Notes under the pieces: model-generated
Told to the model about the DNA's origin: nothing
What the model saw: the letters and a program-made list of their open reading frames with translations, nothing else
Database searches by the model: none
Shown: one piece after another, positions 7,186 through 14,696 of the stretch
Position numbering within the stretch: position 1 is the first letter of the stretch
How the letters are laid out: every line of letters begins with the position of its first letter
Source: an uncultured Collinsella sp.
Lineage (GTDB): Bacteria > Actinomycetota > Coriobacteriia > Coriobacteriales > Coriobacteriaceae
Reading direction: 5' to 3'
NCBI GenBank assembly: GCA_900757235.1
Contig: CAAENB010000040.1
Coordinates: 1 to 25,246, forward strand
DNA: 25,246 nucleotides
Made by a program: the position numbers and the translations under genes

Positions 7186-10065
7186 ATGTCTGATTCTTCT
7201 ATCGTTATTCGCGGCGCTCGTGAGCATAACCTCCGGGATATCGATGTTTCCATTCCGCGTGACCAACTCGTGGTCATTACCGGTCTTTCTGGCTCGGGCA
7301 AGAGTTCGCTGGCATTTGACACTATCTATGCCGAGGGCCAGCGTCGATACGTCGAGAGCCTTTCGAGTTATGCGCGCCAGTTCTTGGGCCAGATGGACAA
7401 ACCCGACTTGGATTCAATCGACGGCCTTTCGCCGGCGGTGTCGATCGACCAAAAGACGACGTCTAAAAACCCTCGCTCGACGGTTGGCACCGTAACCGAG
7501 ATTTATGACTATCTGCGCCTGCTGTTCGCCCGTGTGGGCACCCCGCACTGTCCCGAATGCGGCCGTGTCATTGAGCGCCAAACCACCGACCAGGTCGCCG
7601 ATAAGGTCCTGGCGGCGGGAGAGGGTCGTCGTGCGTTTGTGCTGGCACCGGTGGTACGCGGGCGAAAAGGCGAGTACACCAAACTGTTTGAGGACCTTCG
7701 CGCCGAGGGCTTTAGCCGCGTGCGTGTCGACGGCGAGGTTCGCTCGCTTGATGACCCTATCGATTTAGATAAGAAATTCAAGCACGATATCGAGGTCGTG
7801 GTCGACCGCATCGTGATTCGCGAGAACTCGCTGGGCCGTATTGCCGAGTCCGTTGAACAGGCGACTGCGCTGGCTCATGGCAATGTAAACGTGTACATGC
7901 TGCCCGATCGTGATGCTCCCGAGGGGACCGAGGGCGAGCTGCTGGAGTATTCGTTGGCCCTGGCGTGCCCGGAGCATGGACACTCCATTGATGACCTGCA
8001 GCCGCGTGATTTCTCGTTCAACGCGCCCTATGGCGCGTGCCCAGAGTGCGATGGCCTTGGCTTTAAGAAGACGGTCGATGCCGAGGCCCTAATCGAAGAC
8101 CCCTCGAAGTCGATCGCCGACGGGGTCTTTGGCAGCCTGTTTGGCAACTCTAACTACTATCCGCAGATTTTCGCTGCGGTCTGCAAACACTTTAAGGTGA
8201 GCGTCGATACGCCGTGGGAGGATCTGCCTCCGCGGGTGCGTCACGCGTTTTTAGACGGCATGGGCGACCAGAAGATTTCGGTCGACTATCAAAAGCTCGA
8301 TGGGCGCCGCAGCCAGTGGGACACCAAGTTCTCGGGTGTGCGCAATATCCTGTACGAGCGCTATACCGAGACGACGAATGAGAACACCAAGGCGCGCTTG
8401 GAGAAGTACATCCGCGAGGAGCCGTGCTCGAGTTGCCATGGTGCTCGTCTGCGCCCCGAGATGCTCGCCGTTACCGTAGGCGGTAAGTCCATTTACGAGG
8501 TCTGCTGCCTATCGTGCCGCGAGTCGCTCGAGTTTTTTGAGGGCCTGGAGCTTACCGAGCGCCAACAATTTATCGGCGGGCGCATCGTTAAGGAAATCCT
8601 GGAGCGCCTGCGCTTTCTGGTCGATGTCGGACTCGACTATCTGACCCTCGACCGTGCCTCGGCGACGCTTTCCGGAGGCGAGGCCCAGCGCATTCGCCTG
8701 GCAACGCAGATCGGCGCCGGCCTCATGGGTGTGCTGTACATTTTGGACGAGCCGTCGATCGGCCTCCATCAGCGCGATAACGAGCGCCTGATCAAGACGC
8801 TTGAGCGCCTACGCGATATCGGCAATACCGTCATCGTCGTCGAGCATGATGAGGATACGATTCGTGCTGCCGACTATGTGGTCGACATGGGCCCCGGTGC
8901 GGGCGTGAACGGCGGACACGTGGTCGCCGCGGGAACGCCTGCCGATATCATGGCGTGCCCCGATTCGATGACGGGTGCCTACCTGACCGGCAAGCGAATG
9001 ATTCGGGTTCCCGATGAACGCCGCAAGCCCGGTCGCGGCTGCCTTAAGATCACGGGCGCCCGCGCCAACAACCTCAAAAACGTTACCGCCAAGATCGAGT
9101 TTGGTACGCTTACGGTTGTTACCGGCGTGTCGGGATCGGGCAAGAGCTCCCTGGTTACCGACACCATTGCGCCTGCGCTTACGAATGCCATTCACCGTTC
9201 GACGCGTCCTGTGGGCCCGTACAAAAAGCTCGAGGGTATCGAGTGCATCGATAAGGTGATCGACATTGATCAGTCGCCGATTGGCCGCACGCCGCGTTCC
9301 AACCCTGCTACGTACATTGGCCTGTGGGATGATCTTCGCGCACTGTTTGCGAGTACGCCGGAGTCGAAGGCGCGTGGCTACTCGCCGGGACGTTTCTCCT
9401 TTAACGTGAGCGGCGGTCGCTGCGAAGCATGCAAGGGCGACGGACAAATTAAGATCGAGATGCACTTCCTTCCCGATATCTATGTCCCCTGTGAGGTCTG
9501 CGGCGGCAAACGCTATAACCGCGAGACGCTCGAGGTCACCTACCGTGGTAAGACCATCTCGGACGTGCTCGACATGAGCGTCACCGAGGCACTGGCCTTC
9601 TTTGGGAATATCCCGCAGATTAAGCGCAAGCTCCAGACGCTGTACGATGTAGGCTTGGGCTACGTGAGCCTGGGCCAGCCCGCCACGACGCTCTCGGGCG
9701 GCGAGGCGCAGCGTGTGAAGCTCGCCAAGGAGCTTCATCGACGCCAGACGGGCAAGACGTTCTATATTTTGGATGAGCCGACGACCGGCCTTCATTTTGA
9801 GGACGTCCGCCAGCTGCTCGATGTGCTGCAGCGCTTGGTCGATGCGGGCAACACGGTGCTGGTGATTGAACACAACCTTGATGTCATCAAGGTTGCCGAC
9901 CGCCTGATCGATATGGGCCCCGAGGGCGGTAACGGCGGCGGAACCGTCGTGGTTTCGGGCACACCGGAGCAGGTTGTGGACTGTTCGCAGAGTTATACGG
10001 GCAAGTTTTTGGCGCCGTTGCTCAGGCGTGACCGGGAGCGTCAGGCTCAACTTGATGCTCAATAA
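7186..10065 (+). CDS. uvrA: UvrABC system protein A (excinuclease ATPase)
   Basis: UvrA is the damage-sensing ABC-type ATPase dimer of nucleotide excision repair. At 959 residues it is of normal length. Both nucleotide-binding domains are complete: Walker A GLSGSGKSS and GVSGSGKSS, signatures LSGGEAQRIRLA and LSGGEAQRVKLA, and Walker B ILDEPSIGLH and ILDEPTTGLH. Zinc-binding cysteine pairs are present (CPECG in domain I; CEAC and CEVC in domain II). The ATG at 7186 is chosen because AAGGAG lies five bases upstream and MSDSSIVIRGAREHNL aligns with the usual N-terminus; earlier in-frame starts would include the RBS. The gene has its own SOS-type control region and a hairpin downstream. Confidence 0.98.
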   Translation: MSDSSIVIRGAREHNLRDIDVSIPRDQLVVITGLSGSGKSSLAFDTIYAEGQRRYVESLSSYARQFLGQMDKPDLDSIDGLSPAVSIDQKTTSKNPRSTVGTVTEIYDYLRLLFARVGTPHCPECGRVIERQTTDQVADKVLAAGEGRRAFVLAPVVRGRKGEYTKLFEDLRAEGFSRVRVDGEVRSLDDPIDLDKKFKHDIEVVVDRIVIRENSLGRIAESVEQATALAHGNVNVYMLPDRDAPEGTEGELLEYSLALACPEHGHSIDDLQPRDFSFNAPYGACPECDGLGFKKTVDAEALIEDPSKSIADGVFGSLFGNSNYYPQIFAAVCKHFKVSVDTPWEDLPPRVRHAFLDGMGDQKISVDYQKLDGRRSQWDTKFSGVRNILYERYTETTNENTKARLEKYIREEPCSSCHGARLRPEMLAVTVGGKSIYEVCCLSCRESLEFFEGLELTERQQFIGGRIVKEILERLRFLVDVGLDYLTLDRASATLSGGEAQRIRLATQIGAGLMGVLYILDEPSIGLHQRDNERLIKTLERLRDIGNTVIVVEHDEDTIRAADYVVDMGPGAGVNGGHVVAAGTPADIMACPDSMTGAYLTGKRMIRVPDERRKPGRGCLKITGARANNLKNVTAKIEFGTLTVVTGVSGSGKSSLVTDTIAPALTNAIHRSTRPVGPYKKLEGIECIDKVIDIDQSPIGRTPRSNPATYIGLWDDLRALFASTPESKARGYSPGRFSFNVSGGRCEACKGDGQIKIEMHFLPDIYVPCEVCGGKRYNRETLEVTYRGKTISDVLDMSVTEALAFFGNIPQIKRKLQTLYDVGLGYVSLGQPATTLSGGEAQRVKLAKELHRRQTGKTFYILDEPTTGLHFEDVRQLLDVLQRLVDAGNTVLVIEHNLDVIKVADRLIDMGPEGGNGGGTVVVSGTPEQVVDCSQSYTGKFLAPLLRRDRERQAQLDAQ

Positions 10066-10087
10066 ATAGGCGATTCAGTTTATGGGT

Positions 10088-10114
10088 GCCATCGACTCCT
10101 TGTGATTCGATGGC
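10088..10114 (+). terminator. Hairpin after uvrA, probable weak terminator
   Basis: GCCATCGA (10088-10095) pairs perfectly with TCGATGGC (10107-10114) and can extend outward through wobble pairs. It sits 22 bases after the uvrA stop. The following GCTTGCTGTG is only moderately T-rich, so termination may be partial. Confidence 0.5.
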
Positions 10115-10130
10115 GCTTGCTGTGTCGAAG

Positions 10131-10160
10131 TTACGTATGCAGCTGAATTGGACATATACT
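10131..10160 (+). promoter_or_regulatory. Candidate promoter for the ybaK-murJ-uvrC cluster
   Basis: TATACT at 10155-10160 is a good -10 box (5 of 6) located 38 bases before the deacylase ATG and after the uvrA hairpin. The best -35 at normal distance, TTACGT at 10131-10136, is poor, so the call rests on the -10 box and position. Confidence 0.4.
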
Positions 10161-10197
10161 TAATCCTTGCGTCCGAATGCGAGGGAAAGGATATGCC

Positions 10198-10698
10198 ATG
10201 GCAAAGGCTGTAAAGACGCCAAAAACCAATGCGATGCGCGAGCTGGAAAGCGCCGGCATTTCCTATGTTCTACATACGTACGAAGACGATGGTGATGAGT
10301 CGGCGGGCCTGGGGGTCGCGATTTCGGAGCAGCTTGGCGAGGAGCCCGGTCAAGGATTTAAGACCTTGGTCTGCGTGACGCCGTCCAACGACCACGTCGT
10401 GTGCTGCATCCCTGTTGCCGACGAGCTCGATCTAAAGTCCGCCGCGCGTGCCGCGGGGGAGAAGTCCTTGGCCATGATGCATGTGAAGGATTTGCTTGCG
10501 GCGACTGGCTACGTTCGCGGCGGCTGCAGTCCGGTCGGTATGAAAAAACGCTACAGGACGCTCATTGATGAGACATGTGTCCTTTGGGATACCATTTTTA
10601 TTTCGGGAGGCAAGCGTGGTTATCAGCTCGAGCTTGCACCTGATGATTTAATTGCATTTTGCGGGGCGACAGTTGCCGCGATTACGAGAGAGGACTGA
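10198..10698 (+). CDS. ybaK: YbaK/EbsC-family Cys-tRNA(Pro) deacylase
   Basis: A single-domain 166-residue protein of the YbaK/EbsC family. It hydrolyses Cys-tRNA(Pro), a mischarging product of prolyl-tRNA synthetase, and so acts in translation quality control. The invariant lysine is at residue 55 (GFKTLVCVT). The C-terminal half has the family pattern GGCSPVGMKKRYRTLID followed by ISGGKRGYQLELAP. The ATG at 10198 is preferred because AAAGGA lies just upstream; the alternative upstream start at 10177 would translate that RBS. murJ starts three bases after the stop, so the two are probably cotranscribed. Specificity within the YbaK/ProX/INS superfamily is inferred from these motifs. Confidence 0.9.
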   Translation: MAKAVKTPKTNAMRELESAGISYVLHTYEDDGDESAGLGVAISEQLGEEPGQGFKTLVCVTPSNDHVVCCIPVADELDLKSAARAAGEKSLAMMHVKDLLAATGYVRGGCSPVGMKKRYRTLIDETCVLWDTIFISGGKRGYQLELAPDDLIAFCGATVAAITRED

Positions 10699-10701
10699 GC
10701 G

Positions 10702-12384
10702 ATGCCGCAGGAAGAATTGAAGCGCGGAGCTCATTTTGCAGAAGAATCTGCGCCTCAGACACCCTCATCCGAAGCTTCTTCGTCGCGAGATGACACTGAC
10801 GACATGGGCTCGTCGGACTACTCCACGGTTGGTCGTTCCGCCGGGCTTATGACCATCCTGACCATCGTGTCTCGCGTCACCGGTTTTATCCGCACGTGGG
10901 CAATGGCGGCCGCTATCGGCATGTCACTGCTCTCGTCTTCCTATCAGGTCGCCAACAACCTGCCCAATATGCTCTACGAACTCGTGATGGGCGGCATGCT
11001 CGTGACGGCGTTTTTGCCCGTGTACATGGGCGTGAGGCGTGAGCAGGGTCGCGAGGCCTCTAACGAGTACGTGGGCAACCTGCTCGGTATTCTGCTATTG
11101 GTGCTGGGTGGCATTTCGTTGCTGGGGACCGTGTTCGCCCCGGGCTTTATCTGGACGCAATCGTTCCTTTCGGGTGACGGCGGCAGCATGGATACCGCTG
11201 CGTTCATGTTCCGTTTCTTTGCCATCCAGATTCTGTTTTATGGTTTGGGCTCGGTGTTTTCGGGCGTCCTCAACGCACACCGCGACTACTTCTGGTCGAC
11301 GTTTGCCCCGGTCCTCAACAATGTGATCGTCATTGCGAGCTTTATGGGCTTTGCACCCGTGTCCGCACAGTTTGGCGAACGTGCCGGCATCATCTTGATT
11401 GCGGCCGGTACGACCCTCGGTGTCTTTGTTCAGATGGCATGTCAGATCCCCGCGCTTGGCAAGCACGGCGTGCATCCCCATATCCATATCGACTTTAAGG
11501 ACCCCGCACTGCGCCAGACGATTGCGCTCGGTATCCCGACGCTGCTCGCCACGGTGTGCATGTTTGTCTCGACTTCTATCACCAACGCTGCTGCGCTGGT
11601 GGTCCAGCCCGAGACCGGTCCTTCCGTCATCGCCTATGCGCGCCTGTGGTACACGCTGCCCTACGCGCTGATTGCCGCCTCGCTTTCGACGGCGCTCTAT
11701 ACCGAGCTCTCTCACGACGCACAGGAGAAGGATTACGACAGCGTCCGCACGGGCATTTCGCGTGGCGTCGCCCAGATGCTGTTCTTCCTGATTCCATTCG
11801 CGCTGTACTTGATTGTCTTCGCGCGTCCGCTCAACATGATCTACTGCGCTGGCAAGTTCGATGAGTCCGGTGTGGCGCTGGTGTCGGAGTTCCTTATCTA
11901 CCTGGCACTTTCCCTGCCGCTCTACGGCGTGGTCGTGCTGATGCAGAAGAGCTTCTCTGCCTTGCTCGACATGAAGCCCTATAGCCGCTATTGTCTGTAT
12001 TCCGCCATCGGCCAGGCCGGCTCGGTTCTGCTGTTTGGCGTTGTGCTGGGCTTCGGTATGCCCGCAATCGCGCTTTCGTATGTCGTCGACTACGTGATCT
12101 TGGTCGGTTGCTCGCTGTGGTGGCTGCGTCGTCGTCTGCGTGGTCTTCAGGTTAAATCTATCCTGCATGGCGGTTTCTTTGGCCTTTTGCTCGGTGGCCT
12201 GGGTGCTGCCGCAGGCGCCGGCGTCATGTGGGCGCTTGAGCACTTTGTCGGGGCACTTGGCGGCTCGATTCTGATTACTCTTGGCTACGTTTGCGTTGCG
12301 GGTGTCGTCTCGCTTGCTGTTACCTTTGGCCTTGCCGTCGTCCTTAAGATGCCCGAGGTCTCGGCGCTGATTCGTCGCAAGTAG
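10702..12384 (+). CDS. murJ: Lipid II flippase MurJ (MviN family)
   Basis: A 560-residue MOP-superfamily membrane protein that flips the peptidoglycan precursor lipid II across the cytoplasmic membrane. About 14 hydrophobic helices run from residue 45 to the end. The first carries the family motif SRVTGFIRTWAMAAAIG, and NNLPNMLYELVMGG follows as usual for MurJ. The first 40 residues are an acidic, Ser-rich, probably disordered cytoplasmic extension without membrane segments. The gene follows the deacylase stop by three bases and its own stop directly abuts the uvrC start. No cytoplasmic pseudokinase domain of the mycobacterial type is fused to it. Confidence 0.95.
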   Translation: MPQEELKRGAHFAEESAPQTPSSEASSSRDDTDDMGSSDYSTVGRSAGLMTILTIVSRVTGFIRTWAMAAAIGMSLLSSSYQVANNLPNMLYELVMGGMLVTAFLPVYMGVRREQGREASNEYVGNLLGILLLVLGGISLLGTVFAPGFIWTQSFLSGDGGSMDTAAFMFRFFAIQILFYGLGSVFSGVLNAHRDYFWSTFAPVLNNVIVIASFMGFAPVSAQFGERAGIILIAAGTTLGVFVQMACQIPALGKHGVHPHIHIDFKDPALRQTIALGIPTLLATVCMFVSTSITNAAALVVQPETGPSVIAYARLWYTLPYALIAASLSTALYTELSHDAQEKDYDSVRTGISRGVAQMLFFLIPFALYLIVFARPLNMIYCAGKFDESGVALVSEFLIYLALSLPLYGVVVLMQKSFSALLDMKPYSRYCLYSAIGQAGSVLLFGVVLGFGMPAIALSYVVDYVILVGCSLWWLRRRLRGLQVKSILHGGFFGLLLGGLGAAAGAGVMWALEHFVGALGGSILITLGYVCVAGVVSLAVTFGLAVVLKMPEVSALIRRK

Positions 12385-14331
12385 GTGCGCGTGACCGGTC
12401 ACGACAACATTCCAACGCTTGCCGAGCAGGTTTCGCGCGTTCCCACGCAGCCCGGCTGCTACCTTTGGAAAGACGCCAAGGGCGATGTCATCTACGTGGG
12501 CAAGGCGAAAAACCTGCGCGCCCGTATGCGTCAGTACGTGACGCTGCAGGACGAGCGCCAGAAGATCCCGCTGATGATGCAGCTGGTGGCGAGTTTTGAC
12601 TATATCGTGGTGGAGACCGAGCACGAGGCGTTGGTGCTCGAGCGCAATTTGATTGGTCAGTACCATCCGTACTTTAACGTCGACCTCAAGGATGACAAGA
12701 GCTACCCCTTTATCGCCATTACAAAGGGCGACCTGTATCCCGCTATCAAATACACGCGTGAGCGTCATAAGCCGGGAACGCGCTATTTTGGACCTTATAC
12801 CGATAGCCGCGCGGCACGTGAGACGATAGATACGCTGCGCAAGGTTATCCCCATCTGCTCCGCATCCTGTGCGGAGTGGCGTCGTTGTCGCCGTATCGTC
12901 GAGTCCCACAAGGGCGAGGAAGACATCGTCAATATGATTTGCGCGCAAAACGGGCGCCCCTGCTTCGACTATCATGTCGGGCGCGGCCCGGGTGCGTGTG
13001 TCGGCGCGATTTCCCCGGCAGACTATGCCAAGAACGTCAAGCGTGTCGAACGTTTTTTGTCGGGCCATCGCAAGGACGTCGTCGACGAGCTGACATCCGA
13101 GATGACGGAGGCCGCCGAGGCGCTCGATTTTGAGCGCGCCGCCCGCGTCAAACGTCGTTTGGAGGTCATCAGGGGTCTGGACGATCGTCAGCAAGTCGTT
13201 TTTCCCTCCAGTGTCGATATCGATGTCATCGGTTTCTATCGCGAGGAGACCATCTCCGCCGCTTGCGTCTTCGTCGTTCGCGAGGGCCGAACAGTTCGCA
13301 CCTGCGAGTTCATTCTCGACAAGGGTCTTGATGTTGACGAGGAAGAGCTCCAGTCGGGCTTTCTTAAGCGCTATTACGACGAGACGGCTGATATTCCAGC
13401 TGAGGTCAACCTTTCCGTCGAGCTTGAGGATGCGGAGGCGCTGGGGGAGTGGCTTGCGGGCAAGCGTGAGCGTTCCTGCCATCTCCATAGGCCGCAGCGT
13501 GGCGAAAAGCACCGTCTGCTCGATATGGCATCCAAAAATGCGCGCCATGCCCTCATGCGCTACATGATGCGAACGGGGTACGCTGACGACCGCACCAATC
13601 AAGCGCTCCTGGAGCTCGAAAGTGCGTTGGCGCTGCCATCGCCGCCGTTGCGTATCGAGTGCTTCGATATCTCGACGCTGCATGGCACCTTTACGGTCGC
13701 CTCGATGGTGGTGTTTACCAACGGGCGCGCCGACAAGAGCCAGTATCGTCGTTTTAAAATCCAGGCCGAATTGGACGAGGCAAACGACTTCGTGTCGATG
13801 TCCGAGGTTTTGGGACGACGCTATGCTCCCGAGCGCATGGCCGACGAGCGCTTTGGCTCGCGCCCCGATTTGCTCGTTGTCGATGGCGGTAAGCCGCAAT
13901 TGACCGCTGCGATCAAGCAACTTGAGGCTCTTGGGCTCGATATACCAGTTTGTGGCTTGGCGAAGGCCGATGAGGAAGTTTTTGTGCCTTGGGACGAGAC
14001 TCCCGTCGTGCTGCCGACCGGGTCCGCGTCGCTCTATCTAATTAAACAGGTGCGCGATGAATCGCACCGTTTTGCCATCACGTTCCATCGCGAATTGCGC
14101 GATAAAGCCATGACGGTTTCGGTACTCGATGACGTTCCAGGCGTGGGACCCACCAGAAAACGTGCCCTTATGCGCCATTTTGGCTCGATGAAGCGTTTGC
14201 GCGCGGCGAGCGAGCAAGAGATCGCGGAAGTTCGAGGCATTCCTGCCGATGTCGCCAAAGCGGTTCACGAGGCGCTCGTTGCATGGAATGCCGAGCGCGC
14301 CGAGGCGGCGGCAAAGCAATCCGAAAACTAA
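12385..14331 (+). CDS. uvrC: UvrABC system protein C (excinuclease nuclease)
   Basis: UvrC makes the dual incision in nucleotide excision repair. At 648 residues it is full length. The N-terminal GIY-YIG nuclease (about residues 18-100, GCYLWKDAKGDVIYVGKAKNLRARM) makes the 3' cut. A UVR motif around ALDFERAARVKRRLEVI binds UvrB. The C-terminal RNase H-like nuclease (IECFDISTLHG, then LLVVDGGKPQL) makes the 5' cut, and tandem helix-hairpin-helix motifs (VPGVGPTRKRALMRHFGS) bind DNA. The start is GTG at 12385, directly after the murJ TAG; a second GTG two codons on is possible. No clear Shine-Dalgarno sequence is visible, so coupling to murJ is likely. Confidence 0.97.
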   Translation: MRVTGHDNIPTLAEQVSRVPTQPGCYLWKDAKGDVIYVGKAKNLRARMRQYVTLQDERQKIPLMMQLVASFDYIVVETEHEALVLERNLIGQYHPYFNVDLKDDKSYPFIAITKGDLYPAIKYTRERHKPGTRYFGPYTDSRAARETIDTLRKVIPICSASCAEWRRCRRIVESHKGEEDIVNMICAQNGRPCFDYHVGRGPGACVGAISPADYAKNVKRVERFLSGHRKDVVDELTSEMTEAAEALDFERAARVKRRLEVIRGLDDRQQVVFPSSVDIDVIGFYREETISAACVFVVREGRTVRTCEFILDKGLDVDEEELQSGFLKRYYDETADIPAEVNLSVELEDAEALGEWLAGKRERSCHLHRPQRGEKHRLLDMASKNARHALMRYMMRTGYADDRTNQALLELESALALPSPPLRIECFDISTLHGTFTVASMVVFTNGRADKSQYRRFKIQAELDEANDFVSMSEVLGRRYAPERMADERFGSRPDLLVVDGGKPQLTAAIKQLEALGLDIPVCGLAKADEEVFVPWDETPVVLPTGSASLYLIKQVRDESHRFAITFHRELRDKAMTVSVLDDVPGVGPTRKRALMRHFGSMKRLRAASEQEIAEVRGIPADVAKAVHEALVAWNAERAEAAAKQSEN

Positions 14332-14352
14332 ACACGCCTCTAAACAACTGAT

Positions 14353-14383
14353 ATACATGATTGCGTGATTTTCAATCATGTAT
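14353..14383 (+). terminator. Inverted repeat after uvrC, possible terminator
   Basis: ATACATGATTG (14353-14363) is perfectly complementary to CAATCATGTAT (14373-14383), with a nine-base loop ending in TTTT. It lies 21 bases after the uvrC stop. The stem is AT-rich and the trailing TTTCAC is a poor U-tract, so it may be a weak terminator or a regulator site. Confidence 0.5.
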
Positions 14384-14423
14384 TTCACGGCGATTACCAG
14401 CCGATTTCGGGTTTTATTAACGC

Positions 14424-14464
14424 TAAAACGTTTGACTAGCCATGGTGAACAACCCTGCTATTCT
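14424..14464 (+). promoter_or_regulatory. Candidate promoter and LacI-like operator of the nan locus
   Basis: TAAAACGTTTGA (14424-14435) is a CG-centred palindrome (one mismatched pair), like operators of LacI-family repressors. It overlaps TTGACT (14432-14437). TGCTATTCT (14456-14464) fits an extended -10 box; the 21-base gap to TTGACT is too long for a standard pair, so the extended -10 would carry recognition. A start near 14471 would leave a leader of about 225 bases. Confidence 0.4.
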
Positions 14465-14496
14465 GCGGGTTGACGAAGACTGATATCTCACCTCGT

Positions 14497-14577
14497 CGAT
14501 ACATACTGTCTGGCGAATCGTTTGTCAATGAATTCGGTGAACGGTAGTAAATACCGTTCAAGCGTATGTATGTATCG
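14497..14577 (+). other. Nested inverted repeats, candidate three-way-junction leader RNA
   Basis: CGATACATAC (14497-14506) is perfectly complementary to GTATGTATCG (14568-14577). Inside lie CGAAT/ATTCG (14514-14518 with 14532-14536) and the strongest hairpin, TGAACGGTA/TACCGTTCA (14538-14546 with 14552-14560, five-base loop). Together they can fold as a closed three-way junction if transcribed; at DNA level the 9-bp repeat could also be an operator. Confidence 0.45.
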
Positions 14578-14674
14578 GTCGCCGAGCGCGGCACCTCAGT
14601 TGGGCTCGTCGGTAGGTAAGGTATATATCGTCCGCAAGTTGCGCGGGGGCGCGTCTAGGTGCTCCCGGGTAAGA

Positions 14675-14693
14675 TTCTCTATTGATAGGAGAA
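14675..14693 (+). promoter_or_regulatory. Hairpin sequestering the Shine-Dalgarno of the binding-protein gene
   Basis: TTCTCTA (14675-14681) can pair with TAGGAGAA (14686-14693, one bulged G) around a UUGA loop. The right arm contains the AGGAGA ribosome binding site (14687-14692) that serves the ATG at 14697, so the fold would limit ribosome access. Confidence 0.4.
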
Positions 14694-14696
14694 GAC

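Larger units (their letters stand above)
14332..14696. other. Non-coding leader and control region of the sialic acid locus
   Basis: I see no credible gene in these 365 bases. In order they hold a perfect inverted repeat after uvrC (14353-14383), a LacI-like palindrome overlapping a TTGACT hexamer (14424-14437), an extended -10 box (14456-14464), a nested set of three inverted repeats (14497-14577), an AT-rich TATATAT stretch (14622-14628), and a hairpin covering the Shine-Dalgarno sequence of the first gene (14675-14693). Confidence 0.7.

Noticed and set aside
8809..10062. A 417-codon minus-strand open frame opposite uvrA
   Set aside because: Antisense to the conserved UvrA domain II; no start signals or motifs.
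11095..13920. A 941-codon open frame on the minus strand across murJ and uvrC
   Set aside because: It is antisense to two well-identified genes, has low-complexity, Arg/His/Gln-rich translation and no recognisable domain; such frames arise from GC-rich codon bias.
14600..14627. TTGGGC plus TATATA (16-base spacer) as the nan promoter
   Set aside because: The -35 matches only three bases and the spacer is short; the upstream extended -10 is preferred, although this one would remove the leader RNA and cannot be excluded.
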